From M0108 sp044228795 (GTDB lineage Bacteria; Pseudomonadota; Gammaproteobacteria; Chromatiales; Chromatiaceae), in NCBI GenBank assembly GCA_044228795.1, contig JBGAUE010000012.1, forward strand, positions 1-64,000: a stretch of DNA of 64,000 nucleotides, read 5' to 3'. The position numbers and the translations under genes were made by a program. Below, piece after piece: positions 25,857 to 34,427 of this stretch. The number at the start of each line of letters is the position of its first letter. Position 1 is the stretch's first letter. The notes below the pieces were generated by a model. It made no database searches. It saw only the letters and a program-made list of their open reading frames with translations, and was not told the origin of the DNA.

Positions 25857-26579
25857 CTACCAGCGCCGATATACCAGATGGAGTGGCTGGCCATGACGCA
25901 GAATTGTCAGGGAGGCCGGCTGCCCCTTGTCCAGGGTGGCCATGACCTCGTCCACCTTGCGGATGTAATCCAAGGCCCGAGTCGGGCTGAATTGCGGGAT
26001 CTCACCATCGATCAGGGCTATGACATCCCCCTCCCGCAGGCCAAACTCCCACAGGACGGAATCCGCCGCCACCCGATCGAGGGACAGCAGGGTCGGCTCG
26101 CCATCCCCCCGAGGCAGGATGGAACTGCTGGCCTTCATCAGTTCCGGCATCCAGTTGGATGAGTCGGCGACGTGTGACAGCAGTTCCGGGTACAGCAACA
26201 GCTCCTGGCGGGTCAGGTGCTCGGCCCCCTCGGCAATGACGCCCTGACGGCGCAACCGGGAAATCAGGGTCCGCTCCTCCCGCGCCGCCGCACCCGCCCC
26301 CGATGCCAAAGGGTCCGTGGCCTTGGGCGGAGTGGGCGCCAGAGAGCCGAGGGTAGCAGGCGCAGAGGCAGCCCCATCTCCCAGCAACGACGAGGGCTTG
26401 TGAGCGCCATCCGCCGCTGGCGGCACCTCCCTATTGCCACCCACCCACTCCCCCTCTGGCAGACACCCCCGCATCATCACCACCAGCACGAATCCCAGGA
26501 GACCGAACAGCACCAGGCCAAGCCATAGGCGACCAAACCAGGCGCCCCTCCCGGATGCCAGCCCCTGCTCCTGGCTCAT
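25857..26579 (-). CDS. Membrane-anchored PDZ-like protein, GspC-like
   Basis: A 240-residue protein with a cytoplasmic N-terminus, one transmembrane helix (LWLGLVLFGLLGFVLVVMM), a Pro/Ala-rich linker and a C-terminal PDZ-like domain (LREGDVIALIDGEI, ending LTILRHGQPLHLVYRRW). The plan resembles type II secretion GspC, but no other gsp gene is nearby and the HR domain is not obvious. ATG 26579 has GGGAG at good spacing and is preferred to ATG 26600. It is convergent with the GarR-like gene. Confidence 0.7.
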   Translation of the reverse strand: MSQEQGLASGRGAWFGRLWLGLVLFGLLGFVLVVMMRGCLPEGEWVGGNREVPPAADGAHKPSSLLGDGAASAPATLGSLAPTPPKATDPLASGAGAAAREERTLISRLRRQGVIAEGAEHLTRQELLLYPELLSHVADSSNWMPELMKASSSILPRGDGEPTLLSLDRVAADSVLWEFGLREGDVIALIDGEIPQFSPTRALDYIRKVDEVMATLDKGQPASLTILRHGQPLHLVYRRW

Positions 26580-26781
26580 CTTGCGCTCCCTCGTTGCCAT
26601 GCAGGTACCTTCACACTTGGTGGACGACGCATCTTCGTATGATGAAGTTAAACTAACCGCTCGAAAAGACAACCAGACCCCATACTCCCCATGTCTCGTC
26701 GCTCACCCTTGCCTGGGTCTGGCGATCCGGTACGCCCATTCCCTACCGACAACACTAGGGAAACCAGCCACACCGCCTGCC

Positions 26782-27384
26782 ATGCCTAAACCAACCCGAG
26801 ACGACATCACCGGCGTCATCCTCGCCGGTGGCCGGGCACGACGCATGGGGGGGCAGGACAAGGGCCTGATCCCCTTCGGCGGCCAGCCCCTGGTGGCCTG
26901 GATCATAGCTGCCCTGAGGCCTCAGGTGGGGCCTATCCTCGTCAACGCCAACCGTAATACCGAGGCCTACGCAGCCCTAGGCTACCCCGTCGTCGCGGAT
27001 CGGTTAGAGGGCTTTCAAGGTCCCCTGGCGGGCATCGCCACCGCCATGGCGGTGGTCGAAACCCCCTGGATTTTGACTCTCCCCTGCGACGGACCCTTTC
27101 CGCCCGCCGATCTGGCCCAGCGCCTGGCCGCGGCCCTAACCCAAGCGGACGCCGAGATCGCCGTCGCCCGGGATGCCGAAAGGTTACAGCCAGCCCATGC
27201 CTTGCTACCCGTGGCGCTCGCTCCCAGCCTGCAGTGCTACCTGGCCGCTGGGGAGCGGCGTATCGACACCTGGCAGGCCCAGCATCGACTGGCCCTAGCG
27301 GACTTCAGCGACTGTCCCCTAGCCTTCGCCAACCTCAATAACCCCCAGGACGCCCAGTGGCTGGAAGCCCAACTCAGGGCCTGA
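26782..27384 (+). CDS. mobA: Molybdenum cofactor guanylyltransferase
   Basis: Adds GMP to molybdopterin to form the bis-MGD cofactor. The N-terminal nucleotide-binding motif VILAGGRARRMGGQDKGLIPFGG is diagnostic. The second block LTLPCDGPFPP contains the metal-binding Asp. The protein has 200 residues. ATG 26782 (MPKPTRDD) is taken because the upstream reading frame has no family similarity. Confidence 0.92.
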   Translation: MPKPTRDDITGVILAGGRARRMGGQDKGLIPFGGQPLVAWIIAALRPQVGPILVNANRNTEAYAALGYPVVADRLEGFQGPLAGIATAMAVVETPWILTLPCDGPFPPADLAQRLAAALTQADAEIAVARDAERLQPAHALLPVALAPSLQCYLAAGERRIDTWQAQHRLALADFSDCPLAFANLNNPQDAQWLEAQLRA

Positions 27385-27452
27385 CCGCCAGCAACCGGCC
27401 GCACCCCCGACTTTCCTTACTTCCTGCACCCTCGCCAGCCATACTCGTCGCC

Positions 27453-28958
27453 GTGACCTTCTCCATCCGCACCAAACTCTTCCTGACCCTCTTGACCGCC
27501 AGTTCCCTGGCAGTGGCGGGCATGCACGCCTTCATGGCCTGGTCCTTCAACAATGGACTCATGGAATTGGCCGAAGGCCGCCAACAGGAACGGCTGGAGC
27601 AGATTGCCGATCGCCTGATCGAGCGCTACCGCCGGGATGGCGGTTGGCAGGAGATTGCCGCGGACAAGGGCATTTGGATCAGCATCCTCACCGGCTTCGA
27701 CCAACCCGAAGATCTTCCTGGCCGGGGTCCCCCCAACTGGGCCCCGGGCAGTGGCCCCCGGCGCCACCAGGCGCGCATCATGCGACACCGGTTCGAAGAT
27801 CCCGGCGTCTGGCCCCCGACCCCGACGGTGGAGCGGGCGCGTCAGCCCGATGGCCCACCCCTGCCCCTGGAGATGCGCCTCATGCTGCTGGACAGTGATG
27901 GCGCCCCCATCCAGGCCCAACCCGCGTTGCTCCCCGGGACGCCACGCTTCCCCCTGCGCCTGGAAGAAAAGCGCATCGGCGAACTGGCCCTGATCCAGGG
28001 GCCCTTCCTACCCGAATCCGGTGAGTTACGTTTCCAGGAAAGCCAAGGTCAGGCCCTACTACTCATCGCCCTCGCCATGGTCCTGCTTTCGGCCCTCTTC
28101 GCCTTTCCCCTGGCCCATCGCCTGGCCAAACCCGTGCGCGGCTTCCAGATCACAGCGCGGCGCCTGGCCTCCGGCGACTATGCCGCCCGGGCCGAAAGCC
28201 ACGGGGATGATGAACTGGGTCGGCTTGGCAGCGACCTCAACGCCCTGGCCCAGACACTGGAGGCCAACGAGCAGGCCCGACGGCGGTGGATGGCCGACAT
28301 CTCCCATGAACTGCGCACCCCGCTGGCCTTGCTGCGCGCCGAGATCGAGGCCGCCCAAGACGGCGTGCGCCCTCTCGATGCCCGCACCCTGGAGGCCCTG
28401 CATGGCGACACCCTACGCCTGGGCCGACTGGTGGATGACCTGCACGAACTGTCGATGACTGACCTCGGCGCCCTCAGCTATCGCAAGGCGGACACCGATA
28501 TCCTGGAAATCCTGGCCGCGGACCTGGATGCCTTCCGCCCCCGCTTCGCGGCCGCCGGACTGGGACTCAGTCTCCATAACCCACTCGGTGAACCCCTGAT
28601 CCTCTGGGCGGACGGCCACCGTCTCTCCCAGCTCTTCCGCAATCTGCTGCACAATAGCCTCCAGTACACCGACCCCGGAGGCGAACTACGCATCCTTATG
28701 GCCCTCACGCCCAGCGATTTGTTCATCGACTTCCAGGACACGGCCCCCGGCGTGCCCGAGACCGCCCTGGACCACCTCTTCGACCGCCTGTACCGGGTCG
28801 AGGCCTCCCGCAGCCGCAACAGCGGCGGAGCCGGGCTTGGCCTCGCCATCGCCCACAATATCGCCGAGGCCCATGGTGGAGACATCTCCGCCCGGCACTC
28901 CCCCCTCGGCGGCCTCTGGGTTCACCTCCGCCTGCCCCTCCAAGGTGCCACCCTATGA
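27453..28958 (+). CDS. baeS: Sensor histidine kinase, BaeS-like
   Basis: Two-component sensor of 501 residues. It has an N-terminal membrane helix (LFLTLLTASSLAVAG), a periplasmic region, a second helix (ALLLIALAMVLLSALFAFPLA) and a HAMP domain. The HisKA box MADISHELRTPLALLR holds His285. N box NLLHNSLQYTDPGG and G box GGAGLGLAIAHNIAEAHGG follow. The GTG at 27453 (TFSIRTKLFLTLL) fits the family start. The stop overlaps the response-regulator start by 4 bp. In E. coli BaeSR responds to envelope stress; no efflux genes lie here, so the target is unknown. Confidence 0.88.
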   Translation: MTFSIRTKLFLTLLTASSLAVAGMHAFMAWSFNNGLMELAEGRQQERLEQIADRLIERYRRDGGWQEIAADKGIWISILTGFDQPEDLPGRGPPNWAPGSGPRRHQARIMRHRFEDPGVWPPTPTVERARQPDGPPLPLEMRLMLLDSDGAPIQAQPALLPGTPRFPLRLEEKRIGELALIQGPFLPESGELRFQESQGQALLLIALAMVLLSALFAFPLAHRLAKPVRGFQITARRLASGDYAARAESHGDDELGRLGSDLNALAQTLEANEQARRRWMADISHELRTPLALLRAEIEAAQDGVRPLDARTLEALHGDTLRLGRLVDDLHELSMTDLGALSYRKADTDILEILAADLDAFRPRFAAAGLGLSLHNPLGEPLILWADGHRLSQLFRNLLHNSLQYTDPGGELRILMALTPSDLFIDFQDTAPGVPETALDHLFDRLYRVEASRSRNSGGAGLGLAIAHNIAEAHGGDISARHSPLGGLWVHLRLPLQGATL

Positions 28959-29659
28959 CCGATCGCATCCTCATTGTCGAGGACGAGGAACGCCTGGCCC
29001 GCCTGGTCGCCGATTACCTGAGCGCCACCGGCTACGACACCCAGATCCTCGCCAACGGCACCCTCGTCGTCGATTGGGTGCGCGCCAACTCACCCGCCCT
29101 GGTCCTCCTCGACCTCATGCTGCCCGGCCGCGACGGCCTGGACCTGTGCCGCGATCTGCGCGCCTTCAGCCAGGTGCCCATCATCATGACCACCGCCCGC
29201 GTGGAGGAGATAGACCGTCTCCTCGGCCTGGAGCTGGGCGCGGACGACTATGTCTGCAAACCCTACAGCCCCCGGGAATTGGTGGCGCGGGTCAAGGCCG
29301 TGCTACGGCGCACCCAGGCCCCAGCCCCCGGCACCCCGGGTAGCCCTTCGCACGGCGAAGCCAGCGCCCTCACCCTGGATGAATCCACCCTACGCGTCCA
29401 CTGGCGCGGGCGCGCCATCGAACTCACGGCGGTGGAATTCAGCCTCCTCGCCACCCTCCATGCCGCCCCCGGGCGTATCTTCTCCCGCGAACGGCTCATG
29501 GAGCGCATTTACCGCGACCACCGCGTTGTCTCCGACCGCACCATCGATAGCCACGTCAAGAAATTGCGCCGCAAGCTAAACGACTTGGCCCCGGAGCAGG
29601 AATTGATCCATTCCGTCTATGGCGTCGGCTATCGTTACGAGGAGCAGGACGAGGCCTAA
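28955..29659 (+). CDS. baeR: OmpR-family response regulator, BaeR-like
   Basis: Partner of the upstream kinase, 234 residues. The receiver has the phospho-acceptor Asp53 in VLLDLMLPGRDG, Thr in MTTARVEE and Lys in VCKPYSPRELVARVKAVLRR. The winged helix ends VSDRTIDSHVKKLRRKL and SVYGVGYRYE. The 4-bp overlap with baeS indicates a coupled pair. Confidence 0.92.
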   Translation: MTDRILIVEDEERLARLVADYLSATGYDTQILANGTLVVDWVRANSPALVLLDLMLPGRDGLDLCRDLRAFSQVPIIMTTARVEEIDRLLGLELGADDYVCKPYSPRELVARVKAVLRRTQAPAPGTPGSPSHGEASALTLDESTLRVHWRGRAIELTAVEFSLLATLHAAPGRIFSRERLMERIYRDHRVVSDRTIDSHVKKLRRKLNDLAPEQELIHSVYGVGYRYEEQDEA

Positions 29660-29709
29660 TCACGGGCTTCAGCCATGGCGGGATCCCAAACCCAGGCCTT
29701 AGATAAGCT

Positions 29710-29741
29710 GCCGTTGTCTTTGCACGATTAAAGGCAACGGC
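29710..29741 (+). terminator. Stem-loop downstream of baeR
   Basis: GCCGTTGTCTTT and AAAGGCAACGGC form a 12-bp stem with one G-U pair and an 8-nt loop, 50 bp after the baeR stop. Only TCCTTAGCC follows, so termination is plausible but not strong. Confidence 0.45.
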
Positions 29742-29900
29742 TCCTTAGCCGGTCAGCAAACCCCATAAAGATCTTCGGTGCCCGCTCCAGCCGGGGTCCA
29801 GGTAAAGTCAGGGCTTGCCATCTTCCCGAAATGGGGCAAACTTGGTCCGGGCCGGATGGATTCTTCCCGCCCACTCACAACCACATTCGGAGGATTAGCC

Positions 29901-30440
29901 ATGTCAGAAAACCAGAAGCCCGAGGTCATGGAAAGGATGGTCCAGGCCTATGAAGAAATGGTCAAGCGCACCCACGAATCCCTGGCCAGGGCCGAGAAGG
30001 AGACGGTGCCCGCCCTGCGCGAGCTGCTGGACAAGGCCCGCGACCACATGGTGGAACTGGGCGAACTCACCCGCGAGGAGGCCACCAAGGTGGCCGACTA
30101 CGTCGAGCGCGACATCAAGGATGCCGCCACCTACATCACCGAGACCGGCGAGGATCTGCGGCAATGGTGGCGCTTCGACCTTGACCAGATGGAGCAGCGC
30201 ATGCTGGAAATGTTCACCAGCGTCGCCGACCAAACCAGCCTGCAACTCCGCAACTGGGCCGATCAGGCCCGCCATAGCATCGGCTACCACACGGGCGAGA
30301 TTACCGGACCCGGCACCCTGGTCTGCACCGCCTGTAATGCCGAAATTCACTTACACAAGACTGGCCATATCCCGCCCTGCCCCAAATGCCATGGCATCCA
30401 ATTCAAGCGCCCCGGCCCTGAGGAGTCAGAGGCTCAATGA
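29901..30440 (+). CDS. Zinc-ribbon protein of the YbeL/DUF1451 family
   Basis: A 179-residue soluble protein. The first 130 residues are a highly charged helical region (RMVQAYEEMVKRTHESLARAEKET). The C-terminus is a zinc ribbon with CTAC and CPKC pairs. E. coli YbeL has the same plan; no function is established. ATG 29901 follows a clear GGAGG site. A terminator follows at 30467. Confidence 0.85.
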   Translation: MSENQKPEVMERMVQAYEEMVKRTHESLARAEKETVPALRELLDKARDHMVELGELTREEATKVADYVERDIKDAATYITETGEDLRQWWRFDLDQMEQRMLEMFTSVADQTSLQLRNWADQARHSIGYHTGEITGPGTLVCTACNAEIHLHKTGHIPPCPKCHGIQFKRPGPEESEAQ

Positions 30441-30466
30441 GCCAACTCCGGAGGCGTTCGCATAGC

Positions 30467-30501
30467 GGCAAAATGGGTTCGTTTGGTGATTTTGCCTTTT
30501 T
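30467..30501 (+). terminator. Rho-independent terminator of the YbeL-like gene
   Basis: GGCAAAAT (30467-30474) pairs with ATTTTGCC (30489-30496), and TTTTT follows directly. It separates the core genes on the left from the insertion-sequence nest. Confidence 0.75.
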
Positions 30502-30647
30502 GGGGCGTCACGGCAAGGCTTGTTGACGTCCTAGAGAAACCTCGTCGGCATGTTCAATCACGGTGACTAGCTCTGGGTTCCGGCCATCCCCCGCCGAATA
30601 GATAGCCTGATATTCTGTAATGTTGAGACCTGAAGAGCGGGTGTGAC

Positions 30648-31140
30648 CTATGACGCATTGCAGGATGGGGGGTTATAGGTCTGGGCAAAGAGTCGCAGAT
30701 TATTAGCCAGGTGCTCCCCGGACTGGAATCGGGTGATGGCCAGGACACCGCAAATGCGTCCATTGCAGCGCTCTACCCTACCCTTGGTTTGGGGGTGGCG
30801 GAGTTTGATGAGGCAGTGCTCGTTGGTGATGGTGGTGGTGCAGGTCTTTTCGAAGGGATGATTGCCAGTGGGCGCACGCTGGCTGGTGGCACCAAAGCGG
30901 TCGGAGAACTCCTGGCCGTTGTCAATGAGCAGCTTGGAGATCTTGAATGGGGCCCCCGTGAGCAGGCCTTGGAGGAACTCCTGGGCTCACGCGTCGGACT
31001 GCTCCGGGAGGACAGACCCAACGGGTAGCGCGCTCGATGGCCACGACCTGTTAGCGGTGGGCGTTCGCGGCGGGCATCTTCGCAGATACCTGAAATCTCC
31101 AGGCACAAACCTCGCTAATAGTCCTGGGAGGTCTTCGCAG
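30648..31140 (-). pseudogene. IS481-family transposase remnant, C-terminal piece
   Basis: Third and last piece of one IS481-type DDE transposase. On the - strand it reads VVAIERATRWV (first Asp replaced by Glu), then LLTGAPFKISKLLIDNGQEFSDRF (second catalytic Asp), then HPFEKTC, RHPQTKGRVERCNGRI and a natural stop at 30648. Frameshifts and in-frame stops break it between 31030 and 31140 (for example before QVVAIERA and before AQEFLQGLL). Its 5' side ends exactly at the left end of the ISNCY-like element. The earlier pieces lie at 32557-32784 and 34116-34268. Confidence 0.8.
31134..31140. repeat. 7-bp target-site duplication, left copy
   Basis: TTCGCAG flanks the left inverted repeat directly; the same 7 bp follow the right inverted repeat at 32557-32563. 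Confidence 0.8.
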
Positions 31141-32556
31141 GCAGCAATTCTCATTTTGGCGACCGCACGCTAAAGTAGCCTGACAGACGAGACGGAAACC
31201 CTTCATTGAGCACGCCCTTTGGCCCCTACGCCCTGACCCTGGACGGCATCACGCGGCAGATGCGCCGCACCTTCGAGACTTTCGTTGACCCCCGCAAGGG
31301 CAAAAACAAATCCTACACGATGGTCGACGCGGCGCTAAGCGCCTTCGAGGTGTTCTTCACGCAAAGCCCCTCGTTCCTGGAGTTCCAGCGCAGCCTGGAG
31401 CAATCGAAGGACAACCACAACGCCCAGACGCTGTTTGGCGTCCATGAGATCTCGTCGGACCATCACATCCGCACCCTGCTCGACGCCACGCAGCCAGAGA
31501 CGCTCAAGCCGGCGTATATCTTTCTGTTCAATGCCTTGGAGCAGGCCGGGATGGTGGATGCCCACCGTTCGGTCGATGGCACACTGCTGTTGGCCCTCGA
31601 TGGGACGCAACATTTCTCGTCGCCGGCCATTCATTGCGAGCGATGTTCGACGCGACGGCACGCCAACGGCCAAGTGACCTATTTCCATTCGGCGCTGACG
31701 CCGGTGCTGGTCAAGCCCGGCTGCGACAAAGTCATCGCACTGGCCCCGGAGTTCGTCACGCCCCAGGACGGCGCGGCCAAGCAGGACTGTGAACTCACCG
31801 CCGCCAAGCGCTGGCAGGCCGTCCACGGCGCGGCGGTCGCCCGGCTCAAGACGACCGTCCTCGGCGACGACCTGTACTGCCTCACGCCGTTCTGCCGCCT
31901 GTTGCTAGACGAAGGCCTCGCCTTCATCCTGGTCTGCAAGCCCGACTCCCACGCCACCACCTACGAATGGCTAGAGCACTTCGGGCGCAACGGCGCGGTC
32001 CGCACCGTGTCGCGTACCCGCTGGACCGGCCAGCGACACGAAACCGACACCTGCCGCTACGCCGAGTCGGTGCCCCTGAGCGACTCCGACGGCGCGCTGG
32101 AGGTCAACTGGTGCGGGCTCGTCACCACGGACGCGGGCGGCAAGGTGTTGTACCGCAACACCTTCGCCACCAGCCTCACCGTAAACGCCGGCAACGTCGC
32201 CGCCGTGATCGAGGCCAGACGCAGCAGCTGGAAGATCGAGAACGAGAACGAGAACACGCGGCTACCTCTTCGAGCCCAATTTCGGCCACCGCCTGCAGCA
32301 CCTTTCGTCCCTGCTGGCCAGCCTCATCATCCTGGCCTTTCTGACCCACACCGTGCTGGAGTGGATGGACGACAAATACCAGCTCCTGCGCCAGAAGCTG
32401 TCCTCTCGAAGGCGCTTGTTCAACGACATCCGAACCTTAACCAGTTACTTGTACTTTGAGACCTGGGAGGCGCTGATGGATTTCTTGCTGGCGAGCTCCG
32501 AGCCGGTTCCAGCCCAGCCGGAAACAGGGTGATGCGGCCTTAATGAGAATTGCTGC
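31141..32556 (+). mobile_element. ISNCY-like insertion sequence, 1,416 bp
   Basis: The ends are exact 15-bp inverted repeats, GCAGCAATTCTCATT at 31141-31155 and its complement at 32542-32556. Partial similarity continues inward (TTGGC against AAGGC). TTCGCAG is duplicated on both sides, so both ends and the insertion event are intact. The element carries one transposase gene, now frameshifted. It sits inside the IS481-type transposase remnant. Confidence 0.88.
31206..32532 (+). pseudogene. ISNCY-family transposase, frameshifted
   Basis: The reading frame starts at TTG 31206 (MSTPFGPYALTLDGITRQMR) and carries VDGTLLLALDGTQ (catalytic Asp), LGDDLYCL (second Asp) and WKIENENE (Glu). Right after the triple GAGAAC repeat, near 32250-32262, the frame breaks. 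The expected GYLFEPNFGH, LSSLLASLIILAFLTHTVLEW and the C-terminus continue in the +1 frame to a stop at 32532. Compared with family members that have a TLK-type stretch here, about 11 nt seem lost. The transposase is probably inactive. Confidence 0.8.
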
Positions 32557-32563
32557 TTCGCAG
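32557..32563. repeat. 7-bp target-site duplication, right copy
   Basis: TTCGCAG directly after the right inverted repeat, matching 31134-31140. Confidence 0.8.
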
Positions 32564-32784
32564 AACCTTGGGGCCCTCTTCATGAGGGATGAGTCTTGGA
32601 CCCGTGGCGACGCAGCAGCGGTCCAGGCCGGAGCGCGAGACCGCCTCATTGATGAACATTTGGGTCACCGCGAAGAGGTCGTCCTGGGGCAGGAACAAGG
32701 CCTGGTGCAGGGCCACAACGATGACCTCCTTGGATGGGGAGAGGGTCGCATGGAGACAATGGAGGGGTGGGAGCGGTCGGCCTT
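32557..32784 (-). pseudogene. IS481-family transposase remnant, middle piece
   Basis: The - strand reads KADRSH, then, after a frameshift, HATLSPSKEVIVVALHQA, LFLPQDDLFAVTQMF and INEAVSRSGLDRC. This is the HTH and linker part of IS481-type transposases (family pattern EAIVVALR...LLLPLDDLLAV...NP.VSRSGLDRC). It is bounded exactly by the ISNCY-like element on one side and the IS3-family element on the other. Confidence 0.8.
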
Positions 32785-32875
32785 AGAGGTGGCCCCGGAG
32801 AATCGGACACTGGTCTAAGTGATAGCCTTGCGTCATCCCTGGGCCGCGGGAGCGGCCCCCAACAGGAGCAAGAGC

Positions 32876-33175
32876 ATGGCAAGAAGGAAGGGGCGCAACC
32901 ACACACCGGCATTCAAGGCGCAAGTCGCCTTAGCAGCGATCAAGGGCGACAAGACCCTGGCGGAACTGGCCCAGCAGCACGACATCCACCCCAACCAGAT
33001 CACCGACTGGAAGACGCAACTGCTGGCACGCGCGGCCCAGGTATTCGACGGCGGTCCGCCCGTCGAAGCGCCGGACATCAAGACCCTACACGCCAAGATG
33101 GGCGAACTGACCTTGGAGAACGATTTTTTAGAAAGCGCGCTCACCCAGGCGGGCCTGCTGAGCGCAAAGCGATGA
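32876..33175 (+). CDS. IS3-family transposase OrfA
   Basis: Helix-turn-helix protein of 99 residues that binds the IS ends. It begins MARRKGRNHTPAFKAQVALA and carries LAELAQQHDIHPNQITDWK (HTH) and a leucine-zipper-like segment up to ENDFLESALTQ. A T TTT TTA slippery heptamer lies at codons 83-85. The frame is intact. Confidence 0.88.
   Translation: MARRKGRNHTPAFKAQVALAAIKGDKTLAELAQQHDIHPNQITDWKTQLLARAAQVFDGGPPVEAPDIKTLHAKMGELTLENDFLESALTQAGLLSAKR
33124..33130 (+). promoter_or_regulatory. Candidate -1 programmed ribosomal frameshift site
   Basis: TTTTTTA is read T TTT TTA in the orfA frame. Slipping back one base opens the orfB frame (FRKRAHPGGPAERKAMIDRN), which has no stop up to the internal TAG at 33859. 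IS3 elements commonly make the OrfAB transposase this way. Confidence 0.65.
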
Positions 33176-34002
33176 TCGACCGCAACCACGACCTCCCCAT
33201 CGTGCGGCCATGCCAGGCTCTCGGCCTGGCCCGTTCGACGGCCTATTACACCCGGAAGCCGGTCTCCCCTGAAGATCTGGCCCTGATGCGCCGTATCGAC
33301 GCGTTGCACCTGCTACACCCGTTCGCAGGCGCGCGCAGGTTGCGCGACCTGCGCGGCCAGGAGGGTCGGCGGGTAGGCCGCCAGCGGGTGGCCAGCCTGA
33401 TGGCGAAGATGGGCATCGCAGCCCGCTACCGCAAGCCCAACACCAGCCGCAGGAAGGCGGGGGATCAGGTCTACCCCTACCTGCTGCGTGAACTGACCAT
33501 CGACCGCCCGAACCAGGTCTGGGCCACCGACATCACTTCCATCCCGATGAAGAAGGGCTTCGTCTACTGGGTGGCAGTGGTGGACTGGTATTCCAGGAAG
33601 GTGCGGTCCTGGCGCCTGTCCAACACGCTGACCACGGACTTCTGCCTGGACGCAGTGCGCGAGGCGATCTGGCGCCATGGCACACCGGAGATCTTCAACA
33701 CTGACCAGGGTTGCCAGTTCACCCGTGCCGAAGTCACCGGGCACCTCAAGGAGCACGGCATCCGCATCAGCATGGATGGCAAGGGCTGCTGGCGCGATAA
33801 CGTGTTCGTCGAACGGTTGTGGCGCAGCGTGAAGTACGAGGAGGTGTACCTGAAGGCCTAGGACAGCGTGGGCGAGGCCAAGACCCAGTTAGGCGCGTAT
33901 CTGGCGTTCTACAACACGCGAAGACCGCACCGGGCGTTTGACGGCCGCACGCCGGATGCGATCTACTTCGCCGGCCTGCCAGCCATGAAGGTGGCAGCGT
34001 GA
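33172..34002 (+). pseudogene. IS3-family transposase OrfB, interrupted by an amber codon
   Basis: DDE integrase domain in the -1 frame relative to orfA; its ATG overlaps the orfA stop. QVWATDITSIPMKKGFVYW has the first catalytic Asp and IFNTDQGCQFT the second. A TAG at 33859-33861 replaces a codon in YLKA-DSVGEAK, and the frame then continues through AYLAFYNTRRPHRAFDG to TGA 34000-34002. The catalytic Glu should be in DNVFVERLWRSVKYEE, before the stop, so only the last 46 residues are lost unless the stop is suppressed. Confidence 0.85.
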
Positions 34003-34115
34003 TGTGCCGGGTTGCGCGCGGCACCGTGGATAACCCTACCTCGTCACTCAGCTGTTACCCGCAAGGCTCCACTTATCCAGGGCGTTTCTCTGTCCAAACA
34101 ATCGGAGCCACCTCT

Positions 34116-34268
34116 TTTGTCCTCGCGACGACGCCACTTAACCACTGTGGGCTTGTCGAGTTTGGAGCGGCGCGCCAACTCCGCGGTCGGCAGGGTCAAC
34201 TCGCGCGACCCCCGGCGAATCGCCAGGGTAGTCCGGGCGTTATAGTACAGGTTCACGTGCATTCGCAT
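34116..34268 (-). pseudogene. IS481-family transposase remnant, N-terminal piece
   Basis: The - strand reads MRMHVNLYYNARTTLAIRRG, ELARRSKLDKPTVVKWRRREDK, the start of an IS481-type transposase with its helix-turn-helix. It ends at the right end of the IS3-family element. Together the three pieces give about 288 codons after removing both insertions. The outer inverted repeats of this IS481 element were not recognised. From 34269 to 34427 I see nothing further. Confidence 0.78.
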
Positions 34269-34427
34269 GACCGCGCGCGGGTTCTCGGTGATCAGCTTGG
34301 GGTACGCGGGACGCCAATGGGGGGAGACTCCAGTCGCTTAAGCGGTGAGATATCCAAAGACCTCCCTGGCGCGGTATGGAAGGTAACTCCTCCCGGTAAG
34401 ATAATCACATGGGGTTGACAAATAGAT

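Larger units (their letters stand above)
32785..34115 (+). mobile_element. IS3-family insertion sequence, 1,331 bp
   Basis: The ends match as 25-bp imperfect inverted repeats: AGAGGTGGCCCCGG at 32785 and the complement of AGAGGTGGCTCCGA at 34115, both ending in GGACA (18 of 25 identical). The flanks are CTT and TTT, consistent with a 3-bp target duplication with one change. It carries overlapping orfA and orfB. It is inserted in the HTH region of the IS481-type transposase remnant: removing it rejoins WRRREDK and ADRSH in frame. Confidence 0.85.

Noticed and set aside
30711..31028. 105-codon + strand frame between the YbeL-like gene and the IS
   Set aside because: Antisense of the IS481 transposase remnant, whose - strand translation shows the DNGQEF and ERCNGRI motifs.
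33999..34418. 139-codon + strand frame after the IS3 element
   Set aside because: It overlaps the IS3 end and is antisense to the IS481 N-terminal remnant; no similarity seen.
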